A stretch of DNA of 6,958 nt, taken from positions 1 to 6,958 of the forward strand of contig CACXHI010000063.1 of the NCBI GenBank assembly GCA_902767395.1, read 5' to 3'. This document shows, piece after piece, positions 1 through 6,866 of the stretch. How positions within the stretch are numbered: the first letter of the stretch is position 1; each line of letters begins with the position of its first letter. The DNA comes from Oscillospiraceae bacterium (GTDB lineage Bacteria; Bacillota; Clostridia; Oscillospirales; Oscillospiraceae). The position numbers were made by a program, and so were the translations under genes. The notes beneath the pieces were generated by a model that had not been told where the DNA came from, made no database searches, and saw nothing but the letters and a program-made list of their open reading frames with translations.

Positions 1-1423
1 CGTCCTGATCCTCCTCGGGCAGATACATGGTCAGGCCGCCTGTGGGGCCGCGCGGGATAATCGTGACCATCTGCACCGGCGCGTGATGGGGCAGGTGCCA
101 CGCGGAAACCGCGTGCCCGGCCTCATGGTAGGCCGTCAGACGGCGGGTGCGCTCGGAGACCTTGTGGCTCTTCTTCTGCGGCCCAGCCATAACCTTCAGA
201 AGGCCCTCCTCCAGATCCTCCATGAGAATGCAGGGACGGTTTGCACGGGCAGCCAGCAGGGCCGCCTCATTGAGCAGATTTTCCAGATCCGCGCCGGTGA
301 AGCCCACAGTCGCCCGGGCAACCACATGCAGATCCACGGTATCCGCCAGCGGCTTTCCGCGCGCGTGAACCTTCAAGATCGCCTCACGGCCGTCGCAGTC
401 CGGCTTCCCGACATAAACCTGACGGTCAAAGCGTCCCGGACGCAGCAGGGCGGGATCGAGGATGTCCTTCCGGTTCGTGGCCGCCATGACGATGACGCCG
501 GTGTTGCCGGTAAAGCCGTCCATCTCGACCAGAAGCTGGTTCAGGGTCTGCTCGCGCTCGTCATGGCCGCCGCCCAGACCGGCGCCTCTGTGCCGACCGA
601 CGGCGTCAATCTCGTCGATAAAGATGATCGCGGGGGCCATTTTCTTGGCCTGATCGAACAGGTCGCGGACACGGCCCGCGCCGACGCCGACGTAGAGCTC
701 CACGAAGTCGGAGCCGGAAATGGACAGGAATTGCACGGAGGCCTCGCCCGCCACAGCCCGGGCCAATAGGGTCTTACCGGTACCCGGAGGGCCGACCAGC
801 AAAACGCCCTTGGGAACCTTGGCCCCCAGCTCGGTGAACTTGGAGGGGTCCTTCAGGAAATCGACAATTTCCTGAAGCTCGGCCTTCTCCTCCTCGGCGC
901 CGGCCACGTCGGCAAAGGTAACGGTCTTATTGGACTTGCCGACTCGGGCGTTGGCCTTGCTGAACTTGATGGCTCCGCCTGCGCCGCCGCCCATCCGATT
1001 CATCATCAGCATCAGCACGACGATAAACACCACGCCGATAATCAACATGGGCAGCAGGCTGGTCATCAGCCACGCGCCCTGCGAATCCGGTAGAATGTCA
1101 TACTGCTTCAGCGTATTGTCCGCAAGCTGCTGGGAAATGGTCTCTCCCAGATCGGCATAGAACAGGGAAAAGTCGTAGAGCTTGTAGGTCAGAACCTCCT
1201 GCCCCTGATAACGCTCTCGCAGCTTCATTTTCAGGGTGTTGTTCTGCACCTCGAAGGCCTCGACCTTTCCTTCCTTGAAGAAGGTAACCACATCGGAGTA
1301 CTGCAGATCCACGGCGTTCTTGGCGTCGAAGAGCTTATACAGGGTAAAAAGCATGAGCACCAGCAGAATGATATAGATTATCATTGGGCCGCGGCGGGAC
1401 GTTTGCGGTGACTTAGGATTCAT
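1..1423 (-). CDS. ftsH: ATP-dependent zinc metalloprotease FtsH, C-terminus cut by window edge
   Basis: FtsH is a membrane-anchored hexameric AAA+ protease that degrades misassembled membrane proteins and some short-lived regulators. I translated 474 codons from the ATG at 1423; the frame stays open to the left edge. Visible in order: a first membrane segment at about residues 14-30, an extracytoplasmic domain at about 31-116, a second membrane segment at about 118-141, a Gly-rich linker (GGGAGGA, 145-151), then the AAA+ module. That module has Walker A GPPGTGKT (211-218), pore motif YVG (244-246), Walker B IIFIDEID (266-273) and a second region of homology with the Arg-finger sequence LLRPGRFDR. 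The zinc-binding protease motif HEAGH is at 433-437. The third zinc ligand and the C-terminal tail lie outside the window. The start is supported by a purine-rich ribosome binding site and by the usual short N-terminus before the first membrane segment. The first 11 bases overlap the end of tilS, so translational coupling is likely. The pore aromatic is Tyr rather than the commoner Phe. Confidence 0.97.
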   Translation of the reverse strand, partial: MNPKSPQTSRRGPMIIYIILLVLMLFTLYKLFDAKNAVDLQYSDVVTFFKEGKVEAFEVQNNTLKMKLRERYQGQEVLTYKLYDFSLFYADLGETISQQLADNTLKQYDILPDSQGAWLMTSLLPMLIIGVVFIVVLMLMMNRMGGGAGGAIKFSKANARVGKSNKTVTFADVAGAEEEKAELQEIVDFLKDPSKFTELGAKVPKGVLLVGPPGTGKTLLARAVAGEASVQFLSISGSDFVELYVGVGAGRVRDLFDQAKKMAPAIIFIDEIDAVGRHRGAGLGGGHDEREQTLNQLLVEMDGFTGNTGVIVMAATNRKDILDPALLRPGRFDRQVYVGKPDCDGREAILKVHARGKPLADTVDLHVVARATVGFTGADLENLLNEAALLAARANRPCILMEDLEEGLLKVMAGPQKKSHKVSERTRRLTAYHEAGHAVSAWHLPHHAPVQMVTIIPRGPTGGLTMYLPEEDQD

Positions 1424-2786
1424 TCGCCTCTTCCTCTCTTTCAGGATCATCAAACAGGGGGCCTCGGTAGGAGATCAAAAGGGCCTCCTCGTCTGGGTTT
1501 GCGGTGAAGGCCGGGTCCGCTCCAACGCCAAACACGGCGATGGGAGCGTCGTCGAGCGTCAACACCGGCACAGCGGCCCGCAGACGGGCCGGGAGCTTCC
1601 GGTCGATCATCAGCGCCTTCACGCGCTTGGTGCCGCCGGAAAGGGTGAGCCGATCTGCGGAGCGCCTGCCCCGCACCCGAATCTCACGCCCGGTTATCAT
1701 ATCACATCTAAATGCAAATGTGGTAAGATTTTTTTTGCTGAAATATGAATTTTTTGTAACGGTACTGACAATGCGGCCCAAGCCGTCCGGCAGAACCGTC
1801 TGTCCCGGGATTCGGAGCGGCTGCTCCGCCAGCGGGGGCAGGGGCGCGGACGCGCCCACCGTCAGCAAATCGTAGGAGCGCTCGGCAACAAGGCCGCCCG
1901 GAAGACTCCACCGCGCCGAGGGTCCGGCGTGCAACAGGGTCTCCAAGCCCTCCACGTAGACGGCGGAGGGGTTTTCCAGCCCCAAGGCCCGGAGCATTCC
2001 CATAAGAACCCGCCGTCGAAGCACCGGGTCGAGGGCCAGCAGCTTGCCGCAGGCAAAGCCCTTCGCCGTCCGGCAGTCCTCCGCCGCCTGCGAAGCCAGC
2101 CGGGAGAGAAATTCGTCCTCCTCCCGCGCCAGCGCGGCGGCGCGGCAGAGCGTATCGGTCAAGCTCGGGTTCTCCGCCCGCAGCAGGGGCAAAACCCGAT
2201 GCCGCAGTCGATTGCGCAGGCAATCGTCCGCACCGTTGGTGCTGTCGTCCACATGGGACAGCCCCTGCCTTGCAAGCAGAGCCTCGATCTCAGCGCGGGT
2301 GCAGGTCAGCAGCGGGCGGACGATATTCTCCCGCCGCGGCGGGATTCCGCCTAGGCCGCGCGGACCGGTCCCCCGCAGAAGGTGGAGCAGGACGGTCTCC
2401 GCGTTGTCGTCCGCGTTGTGGGCCGTGGCCAGCTTGCCGGGCGCAACCCGGCGGAGGAAGGCATAACGCAAGGCCCGTGCGGCCTCCTCCAGACTCTCGC
2501 CGGTCTGCCGCGCCCGCGCAGGGGCATCGCCCCGCTCCACGGAGAACGGAATCTGCCAGTCGTCACACAGCTTGCGGCAAAATTCCGCGTCCCGATCCGC
2601 CTCCGCGCCACGAATGCCGTGGTGGTAATGGGCCGCACGCAGGCGGATACCCAGCCGGGGCGCAAGGGTGCGCAGCACCCAGAGCAGAGCGACGGAATCC
2701 GCGCCGCCCGAGAGAGCCACGGTCACGTCGTCTCCCGGCGCAAGCAGATCGTATTCGCAAAGATAGCGGTAAACCTTCTGTTCCAT
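1413..2786 (-). CDS. tilS: tRNA(Ile)-lysidine synthetase TilS
   Basis: TilS uses ATP and lysine to convert cytidine 34 of the CAU-anticodon tRNA-Ile into lysidine, so that the tRNA reads AUA and is charged with isoleucine. The 457-residue length is usual for the full-length family. Motifs: PP-loop SGGADS (26-31), HYHHGIRG (53-60), the HNADDNAET signature (123-131) and DSTN followed by RNRLRHRVLPLL (181-202). A C-terminal domain begins near residue 370 with a GRRSADR...GGTKRVKALMIDRKLP pattern. The frame is open for 94 further codons upstream, but that part runs through the end of dnaB and resembles nothing. The ATG at 2786 puts the PP-loop at the usual distance from the N-terminus. No convincing Shine-Dalgarno sequence precedes it (only GGACG), and the gap to dnaB is 31 bases. 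Codons for residues about 341-365 are strikingly AT-rich compared with the rest of the gene and include an A8 run. Confidence 0.95.
   Translation of the reverse strand: MEQKVYRYLCEYDLLAPGDDVTVALSGGADSVALLWVLRTLAPRLGIRLRAAHYHHGIRGAEADRDAEFCRKLCDDWQIPFSVERGDAPARARQTGESLEEAARALRYAFLRRVAPGKLATAHNADDNAETVLLHLLRGTGPRGLGGIPPRRENIVRPLLTCTRAEIEALLARQGLSHVDDSTNGADDCLRNRLRHRVLPLLRAENPSLTDTLCRAAALAREEDEFLSRLASQAAEDCRTAKGFACGKLLALDPVLRRRVLMGMLRALGLENPSAVYVEGLETLLHAGPSARWSLPGGLVAERSYDLLTVGASAPLPPLAEQPLRIPGQTVLPDGLGRIVSTVTKNSYFSKKNLTTFAFRCDMITGREIRVRGRRSADRLTLSGGTKRVKALMIDRKLPARLRAAVPVLTLDDAPIAVFGVGADPAFTANPDEEALLISYRGPLFDDPEREEEANES
1427..1438 (-). promoter_or_regulatory. Ribosome binding site of ftsH within the tilS 3' end
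   Basis: The purine-rich run GAGAGGAAGAGG precedes the ftsH ATG (1423). GAGAGG ends nine bases before the start codon. It also encodes the Glu/Arg-rich tail of TilS (REEEA), so the site constrains the last TilS residues. It supports the choice of the ATG that overlaps the tilS stop. Confidence 0.65.
1696..1704 (-). promoter_or_regulatory. Candidate extended -10 element inside tilS
   Basis: The minus strand reads TGATATGAT, a TGn extended -10 with TATGAT matching five of six to consensus. It lies at the downstream edge of the same AT-rich island, about 270 bases before ftsH. The -35 position (ACCACA at 17 bases) is poor. It may be an alternative to the TTGTCA/CATATT pair or a chance product of AT-rich codons. 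Confidence 0.25.
1742..1771 (-). promoter_or_regulatory. Candidate internal promoter inside tilS, upstream of ftsH
   Basis: On the minus strand TTGTCA (1771-1766, five of six to TTGACA) is followed after 18 bases by CATATT (1747-1742, four of six to TATAAT). The elements lie in the AT-rich island of an otherwise GC-rich gene, about 320 bases before the ftsH start and in the right direction. In B. subtilis ftsH has its own promoter, so an internal start here is reasonable, but the -10 is weak. Confidence 0.3.
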
Positions 2787-2817
2787 ACAAGCGTCCAAGC
2801 GCAAGGGCAGCCGTCCG

Positions 2818-4167
2818 TTACGCTCCGTGAACGGCGTCCAGATCGGAGAAGGAGAAGAACTGCGGCATCCACTGGACCTTGACGGTACCGGATTCTCCGT
2901 GGCGGTTTTTCGCCACGATGCATTCGCAGATGTTCTTCTCGGCGGTGTTGGGATTGTAATAATCGTCCCGATAGAGCATAATGACCTGATCGGCGTCCTG
3001 CTCGATGGCGCCGGATTCGCGCAGATCCGAGAGCAGGGGCCGTTTGTCCGTGCGCCCCTCGGCGGCACGGGAGAGCTGGCTGAGGCAGATCACGGGGACG
3101 TTCAGATCTTTGGCCATGATCTTCAGCGCGCGGGAAATCTCCGCAACCACGTTGACGCGGTTTTCCGCAGGGCGGCTGTCCTTATCCGCGCGGGTCATCA
3201 ACTGGAGATAGTCCACTACAATCAGGCCCAGATTGTCCAACCTGCGGCAGAGCGCGTTCATCTCCGTAACTGAGATGGTGGGATTGTCGGAGACCCGGAT
3301 GTCGGTTTTGGAAAGTGCGGCGGTCGCCATGCCGAGCTTTTCCCAGTCCGTGTCCTCCAGCCGTCCGGTGCTGATTTTATAGTTGTCCACGCAGCTTTCG
3401 CAGGACAGCAGACGGGAAGCAAGCTGCTCTCTGGACATCTCAAGCGAGAAGAACGCGACGGTTTTTTGGGTGGCCTTTGCCACGTTTGCCACGATATTCA
3501 GCGCAATTGTGGTTTTTCCCATGCCGGGACGGGCCGCGATGATAATCAAATCGGAGGGATTGAGGCCGTTGATCCGCTTATCCAGATCGTGCAGGCCGGA
3601 GGGCAGACCGGGAAACTCGCTGCCGGACTGGGCCAACTCGTTGATGTGATCGAACAGCTTCACCATGATGGGGCCGATCCGCTCCAGCGCATCGTCGGCA
3701 TTGCCCCGGCGCAGGCCGAAGACCTTGCGCTCGGCGCTGTCGAGAATGGTGGAGGCAGTTCCCTCCCCCTTGAGCGCCATCTCATTGATATCCGTCGCCG
3801 TCTTGGACAGGGCGCGAAGCAGCGACTTATCCCGCACGATTCCGGCGTAGTGCTTCACGTTGGCCGCCGTGGGGGTAATCTCCATGAGCTGACGCAGATA
3901 GCCCGGTGTCACAGCCTCGTCGTAGTAGCCGTTCTCCTTGAGCTTCCCCAGAACCGTCACGACGTCGATGGGCAGGGAAAAGCTGAACATTCGGAAGATG
4001 GTCTCATAGATCTCGCGGTTTTGCCGCAAATAGAAATCCTCCGGCTTCAAAATCCCCACCACGTCGCCCACGCAGCGGCTGTCAATGAGCATGGAGCCCA
4101 AAACCGACTGCTCCGCCTCCAGCGATTGGGGGAGCTGGCGCGACTGCAAATCCTCAAGCTCAGGCAT
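2818..4167 (-). CDS. dnaB: Replicative DNA helicase DnaB (DnaC in Bacillus)
   Basis: This is the hexameric helicase that unwinds DNA ahead of the replication fork and recruits primase. The 449 residues match the usual length of about 440-455. An N-terminal DnaB domain (about 10-115; SLEAEQSVLGSML near its start) is followed by a linker and the RecA-like C-terminal domain. Visible motifs are Walker A ARPGMGKT (212-219), the catalytic Glu in FFSLEMS (Glu243), Walker B LIVVDYLQLM (315-324), the motif with LSQLSR (362-367), LLSDLRESGAIEQDAD (378-393) and the Arg-finger region KNRHG (420-424). No intein interrupts these motifs. The ATG at 4167 lies 29 bases after the rplI stop; GGTGG just upstream is only a fair ribosome binding site. 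The order rplI-dnaB is conserved in Bacillota, which supports co-transcription with the ribosomal protein. In gene naming, Bacillus dnaC equals dnaB elsewhere. Confidence 0.97.
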   Translation of the reverse strand: MPELEDLQSRQLPQSLEAEQSVLGSMLIDSRCVGDVVGILKPEDFYLRQNREIYETIFRMFSFSLPIDVVTVLGKLKENGYYDEAVTPGYLRQLMEITPTAANVKHYAGIVRDKSLLRALSKTATDINEMALKGEGTASTILDSAERKVFGLRRGNADDALERIGPIMVKLFDHINELAQSGSEFPGLPSGLHDLDKRINGLNPSDLIIIAARPGMGKTTIALNIVANVAKATQKTVAFFSLEMSREQLASRLLSCESCVDNYKISTGRLEDTDWEKLGMATAALSKTDIRVSDNPTISVTEMNALCRRLDNLGLIVVDYLQLMTRADKDSRPAENRVNVVAEISRALKIMAKDLNVPVICLSQLSRAAEGRTDKRPLLSDLRESGAIEQDADQVIMLYRDDYYNPNTAEKNICECIVAKNRHGESGTVKVQWMPQFFSFSDLDAVHGA

Positions 4168-4196
4168 ATCATCACCACCGATCTGTCATCTTTGGG

Positions 4197-4643
4197 TTAT
4201 CTTTCCTTCACTTCCACCTTCAGCGGAGCGTTGATCTCGAAGCCGAGCTTCACCTTGACCGTATAGAGCCCCACGGTTTTGATCGGCTCGTCGATCACGA
4301 TCTTGCGCTTGTCGAGCTCGACCTGCTCCTGCGCCTTCAGTGCTTCTGCGATTTCCTGACTGGTGACGGAGCCGAAGAGCCGTCCTGCGCCGCCGCCCTT
4401 GGCCCAGACGGTCAGCGTCAGGTCCCGCAGTCTGGCGGACAGCTCCGCCGCCTCCTCGCGGGCCTTCTGTTCCTTTTCACGCTTGGCCTTGTCGTTCATC
4501 CGCATGGTGTTCACGTTGTCGGCCGTGGCCTCCTGCGCGAGCTTGCGGGGGAACAGGAAATTCCGGGCATAGCCGTCGGAAACCGTAACCATTTCTCCCT
4601 TTTTGCCCTGTCCTCTGACGTCCTGCAATAAAATAACCTTCAT
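4197..4643 (-). CDS. rplI: 50S ribosomal protein L9
   Basis: L9 binds 23S rRNA near the base of the L1 stalk and helps maintain reading frame. The 148 residues match the family length. The N-terminal RNA-binding domain is clear: MKVILLQDVRGQGKKGE, then VSDGYARNFLFPRKLA (residues about 22-37). A long charged helix follows (NDKAKREKEQKAREEAAELSA, about 50-70), then the C-terminal domain ending in LGFEINAPLKVEVKER. This is the standard two-domain dumbbell layout. The start is fixed by an AAAGGAG ribosome binding site at 4653-4659, nine bases before the ATG. The gap to the gdpP stop is 24 bases, so the gene probably belongs to the same transcript. Nothing is unusual in the sequence. Confidence 0.97.
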   Translation of the reverse strand: MKVILLQDVRGQGKKGEMVTVSDGYARNFLFPRKLAQEATADNVNTMRMNDKAKREKEQKAREEAAELSARLRDLTLTVWAKGGGAGRLFGSVTSQEIAEALKAQEQVELDKRKIVIDEPIKTVGLYTVKVKLGFEINAPLKVEVKER

Positions 4644-4667
4644 AGTTCAAAACTCCTTTCGATGGAA

Positions 4668-6641
4668 CTATTCTGCAAAATAACGGTCGATCGCGTCGGT
4701 GAGCTGCTTCCGCACCTCCTCCACGGAGGCGCCGCGAATCTGCGCGCCGGCCGTGGCCGCGTTGCCGCCGCCGCCCAGCGTCTCGAGAATCACCTGCACG
4801 TTCACCCTGCCGAGAGAGCGCGCCGAAATGAAAACCGCCTCCGGCTGGCGAAAAATCACAAAGGCAACCTGAATGCCGTTGATGCTCAAAAGCTCGTCGG
4901 CCGCCTGCCCTGCCAGCGCGCGGCTGACCTCCTGCTCGGGGCAGGCAATGGCAATGCTGTCGCCGTAGAGGCTGGCGCTCTCTACAATGCGGTAGCGCTG
5001 CACGGTCTCATCGAAGCCGCTCTGGAACAGACGCTTCACGTCCACCGGGTCCACGCCCTGATAGCGCAGGAAGGCCGCCGCCTCGAAGGTACGGCTGTTG
5101 ACCCGGACGGTAAAGTTCTTGGTATCCAGCACGATGCCGGCCATCAACGCGGCCAGCTCGCAGGGCAGGATACTCTTGGCGTCCACCGTATAGGTCAGAA
5201 GCTCGGTCACCAGCTCGCTGGCGGAGGAGGCAAAGGGCTCATGGAGGTTCATCGCGGCGTTGCTGATATAGTCCGCCGCGCGGCGGTGATGGTCAATGAC
5301 CGCAACGCGGTTCATGGACTCCAGCAGCTCCCGGCTCTCCACCTGATCCGGGCGGTTCGTATCCACCACGATCAGCAAGCTCTTCGCGTCCGCGAGGATC
5401 AGCGCGTCCTCTCCGGAAAGGAACACGTCCTGATAGGCTGCGTCCTCCCGGATGAGCTCCAGCAGCTTCGGCGCGGCGCAGGTTGCCTGATCGACCACAA
5501 TGTGAACCTTCTTGCCCAGACTGCGGCAAAGGGCCGCCACACCGCAGGCCGCGCCGACGGAATCCGCGTCGGCGTTTCGGTGGCCCATCAGGAAAACCCG
5601 GCTCGCCGGCTGAATCAGCGCAGTCAACGAGGAGGCCATCACGCGGGTTTTTACCTTGCTGCGTCGCTCCGTCTCCACAGACCGGCCGCCGTAGAAGGAG
5701 AAGTCGTACTTATCCTTGATGACCGCCTGATCACCGCCGCGGGACAGGGCCATCTCCAGCGCAAGGGCAGCGTAATCGTAGTTCTCCTGAAATCCCTCGC
5801 CGTCCTTGCCGACGCCGAAGGACAGCGTCGCCGCAATGCCGCTGGGATTGGTGATCTCGCGGGTACTCTCCAGCAGAGAGAATTTCCCTTCCGTGATCCG
5901 GTACAGCTCCTTGGTCTCGAAAATAAACAGGAAGCGGTTCCGCTCCAGCTTGCGCAAAAGGCCGCCGATCTTTCCTGCCCAAGTGCTGATGCGCTCGTTC
6001 AGCGCCGCGTTGAGGTTGGAAATCTCGGTATCGGTCAGATTGTTGGTCAGTTCATCGTAATTGTCGATCAAAATGATGGAGATAATCGGCCGGGAGCGGA
6101 CGTACTCATCCCGCGTTTCCAGCAGCTCCGTGCAGTCCACCCAAATCAACTGGGCGGTTGGGGTTTTCCCGTTCTCCGGCTTCGGCGCGAAGCCCAGACA
6201 GCGGAAGCGCCGATCCCGAATCTGCATATCGTCCGGGGACTCCTGCTTGCCGGATTTGATCCAATCCAGCCGCAGCTCCGGAATCACCGAGGAGATCCGC
6301 TCCCCGACGCGGGATTCCACCGTATTCAGCATTCTTTGGAACTGGCGGTCATGCCAGAGGATCTCTCCGTCCTCGAGCCGAATCAATGCCGTGGGCCACG
6401 GGGCCGCGGAGGTGGCAGTGCCAATAAGGTTGTCCACCGCCGTCTGGACGGTGGCGGCAATGCCCTTGACACGCTGGCGCGTTACCGTCAGGACCAGCAC
6501 AAGCATTCCGGCGGCAGCAAGGGCAAGGGCCGAAGCCATCCAGTAATTTCGCTGCGCGGTCTCCGCCACGCTGAAAACCAGCAGGACGGCAAAGAATATG
6601 TACCCCTCGTTCCGCAGCAGACGCTTTAAGCTTCGTTCCAT
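4668..6641 (-). CDS. gdpP: Cyclic-di-AMP phosphodiesterase GdpP (YybT family, DHH/DHHA1)
   Basis: GdpP hydrolyses the second messenger c-di-AMP to pApA, affecting potassium and osmotic balance, cell wall stress and beta-lactam tolerance in Bacillota. The 657 residues match the family (about 650-665). Layout: two membrane segments (about 14-27 and 33-53), a PAS-like domain (about 60-150; heme-binding in Bacillus YybT, not testable here), a degenerate GGDEF domain (about 180-325), then DHH and DHHA1 domains. In the GGDEF domain the signature is lost (RNRFLFIF at 234-241 lies where GGDEF would be). The DHH metal site is complete: GHRNADADS (353-361), VVDTNRP (425-431), DHHRR (450-454) and LDTKNF (505-510). 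The DHHA1 loop reads GGGGNAATAGAQ (623-634), where many relatives have His after the glycines. The start at 6641 has GGAGGG at 6647-6652, five bases upstream. It is the first gene of the run and has a possible promoter in the preceding intergenic DNA. Confidence 0.96.
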   Translation of the reverse strand: MERSLKRLLRNEGYIFFAVLLVFSVAETAQRNYWMASALALAAAGMLVLVLTVTRQRVKGIAATVQTAVDNLIGTATSAAPWPTALIRLEDGEILWHDRQFQRMLNTVESRVGERISSVIPELRLDWIKSGKQESPDDMQIRDRRFRCLGFAPKPENGKTPTAQLIWVDCTELLETRDEYVRSRPIISIILIDNYDELTNNLTDTEISNLNAALNERISTWAGKIGGLLRKLERNRFLFIFETKELYRITEGKFSLLESTREITNPSGIAATLSFGVGKDGEGFQENYDYAALALEMALSRGGDQAVIKDKYDFSFYGGRSVETERRSKVKTRVMASSLTALIQPASRVFLMGHRNADADSVGAACGVAALCRSLGKKVHIVVDQATCAAPKLLELIREDAAYQDVFLSGEDALILADAKSLLIVVDTNRPDQVESRELLESMNRVAVIDHHRRAADYISNAAMNLHEPFASSASELVTELLTYTVDAKSILPCELAALMAGIVLDTKNFTVRVNSRTFEAAAFLRYQGVDPVDVKRLFQSGFDETVQRYRIVESASLYGDSIAIACPEQEVSRALAGQAADELLSINGIQVAFVIFRQPEAVFISARSLGRVNVQVILETLGGGGNAATAGAQIRGASVEEVRKQLTDAIDRYFAE

Positions 6642-6700
6642 ACAATCCCTCCGTTCCCGGAAAATACCTGTATCAAACTCTTATAATATCGGTGTCTTAC

Positions 6701-6709
6701 ACTATAGCA
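6701..6709 (-). promoter_or_regulatory. Candidate extended -10 promoter for gdpP
   Basis: On the minus strand the bases read TGCTATAGT, a TGn extended -10 with TATAGT matching TATAAT at five of six positions. Transcription would start near 6694 and give a leader of about 53 bases ending in the GGAGGG ribosome binding site of gdpP. No good -35 box lies 17 bases upstream (TAGCAT, inside the hairpin stem), so the call rests on the extended -10. A second AT-rich possibility, TATTAT at 6683-6688, also lacks a -35 box. Confidence 0.35.
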
Positions 6710-6710
6710 G

Positions 6711-6767
6711 AAAAAAACAAAATATGCTATATAAAAATCAAATTTTTTTGATTTCTATATAGCATAT
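6711..6767 (-). terminator. AT-rich hairpin with U-rich tail, likely terminator of the DUF378-like gene
   Basis: Bases 6722-6742 pair with 6747-6767: 20 of 21 positions match (one A/C mismatch at 6734/6755) around a TTTT loop. Read on the minus strand, the hairpin is followed at once by TTTGTTTTTTT (6721 down to 6711), the pattern of an intrinsic terminator. It lies about 100 bases after the DUF378-like stop and about 70 bases before gdpP. The stem has very few G/C pairs, which is atypical for a terminator, so it could also be an operator or a leader element. There is no T tract on the plus strand, so it would act in one direction only. Confidence 0.6.
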
Positions 6768-6770
6768 CCG

Positions 6771-6830
6771 GGAAACCGTCCGTCGCCGCAGCGGCGCAGG
6801 GATGCGCCGCTGCGGGGCGGAACCGTTTCC
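6771..6830. repeat. Long imperfect GC-rich inverted repeat (hairpin)
   Basis: Bases 6786-6798 pair perfectly with 6803-6815 (13 bp, GGGA loop). An outer stem follows: 6778-6782 with 6818-6823 (one bulged base), then 6771-6776 with 6825-6830. The whole forms a roughly 60-base hairpin in the 3' untranslated region of the DUF378-like gene. Neither side has a U tract, so it is not a classical intrinsic terminator by itself. It sits three bases from the AT-rich hairpin. It may protect the mRNA 3' end, assist termination, or be a dispersed intergenic repeat. Confidence 0.55.
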
Positions 6831-6866
6831 GTTTGTGCGCGTTCTCCGACCTCGCCGGGGTTCGGC

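Noticed and set aside
1..1423. ftsH as a broken gene
   Set aside because: The frame is open from its start to the window edge with intact AAA+ and HEAGH motifs; the missing end is due to the window, not to a mutation.
2787..3068. A 94-codon N-terminal extension of tilS
   Set aside because: The extra codons run through the end of dnaB in another frame and give Pro/Arg/Ser-rich sequence. The ATG at 2786 gives normal spacing to the PP-loop and a normal TilS length.
2818..4167. Intein in dnaB, a common insertion site
   Set aside because: Walker A, Walker B and the downstream motifs are continuous and the length is normal.
3466..4266. A 266-codon plus-strand frame opposite dnaB, and similar frames opposite ftsH (83-769) and tilS
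   Set aside because: All are antisense to genes with full sets of family motifs and have no recognisable protein features of their own.
4662..6629. A 655-codon open frame on the plus strand covering nearly all of gdpP
   Set aside because: It lies exactly opposite a clearly recognisable gdpP, reads as low-complexity Gln/Arg/His/Leu-rich sequence with no motif I recognise, and is expected from GC-biased codons in the sense gene.
6642..6720. A c-di-AMP (ydaO-type) riboswitch in the gdpP leader
   Set aside because: The likely leader is only about 50-80 bases, too short for that large riboswitch, and I see none of its conserved sequence blocks.
6711..6830. Terminal inverted repeats of a small mobile element
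   Set aside because: The two hairpins are different sequences rather than the two ends of one element. No target-site duplication or transposase was seen, and the U tract fits a terminator better.
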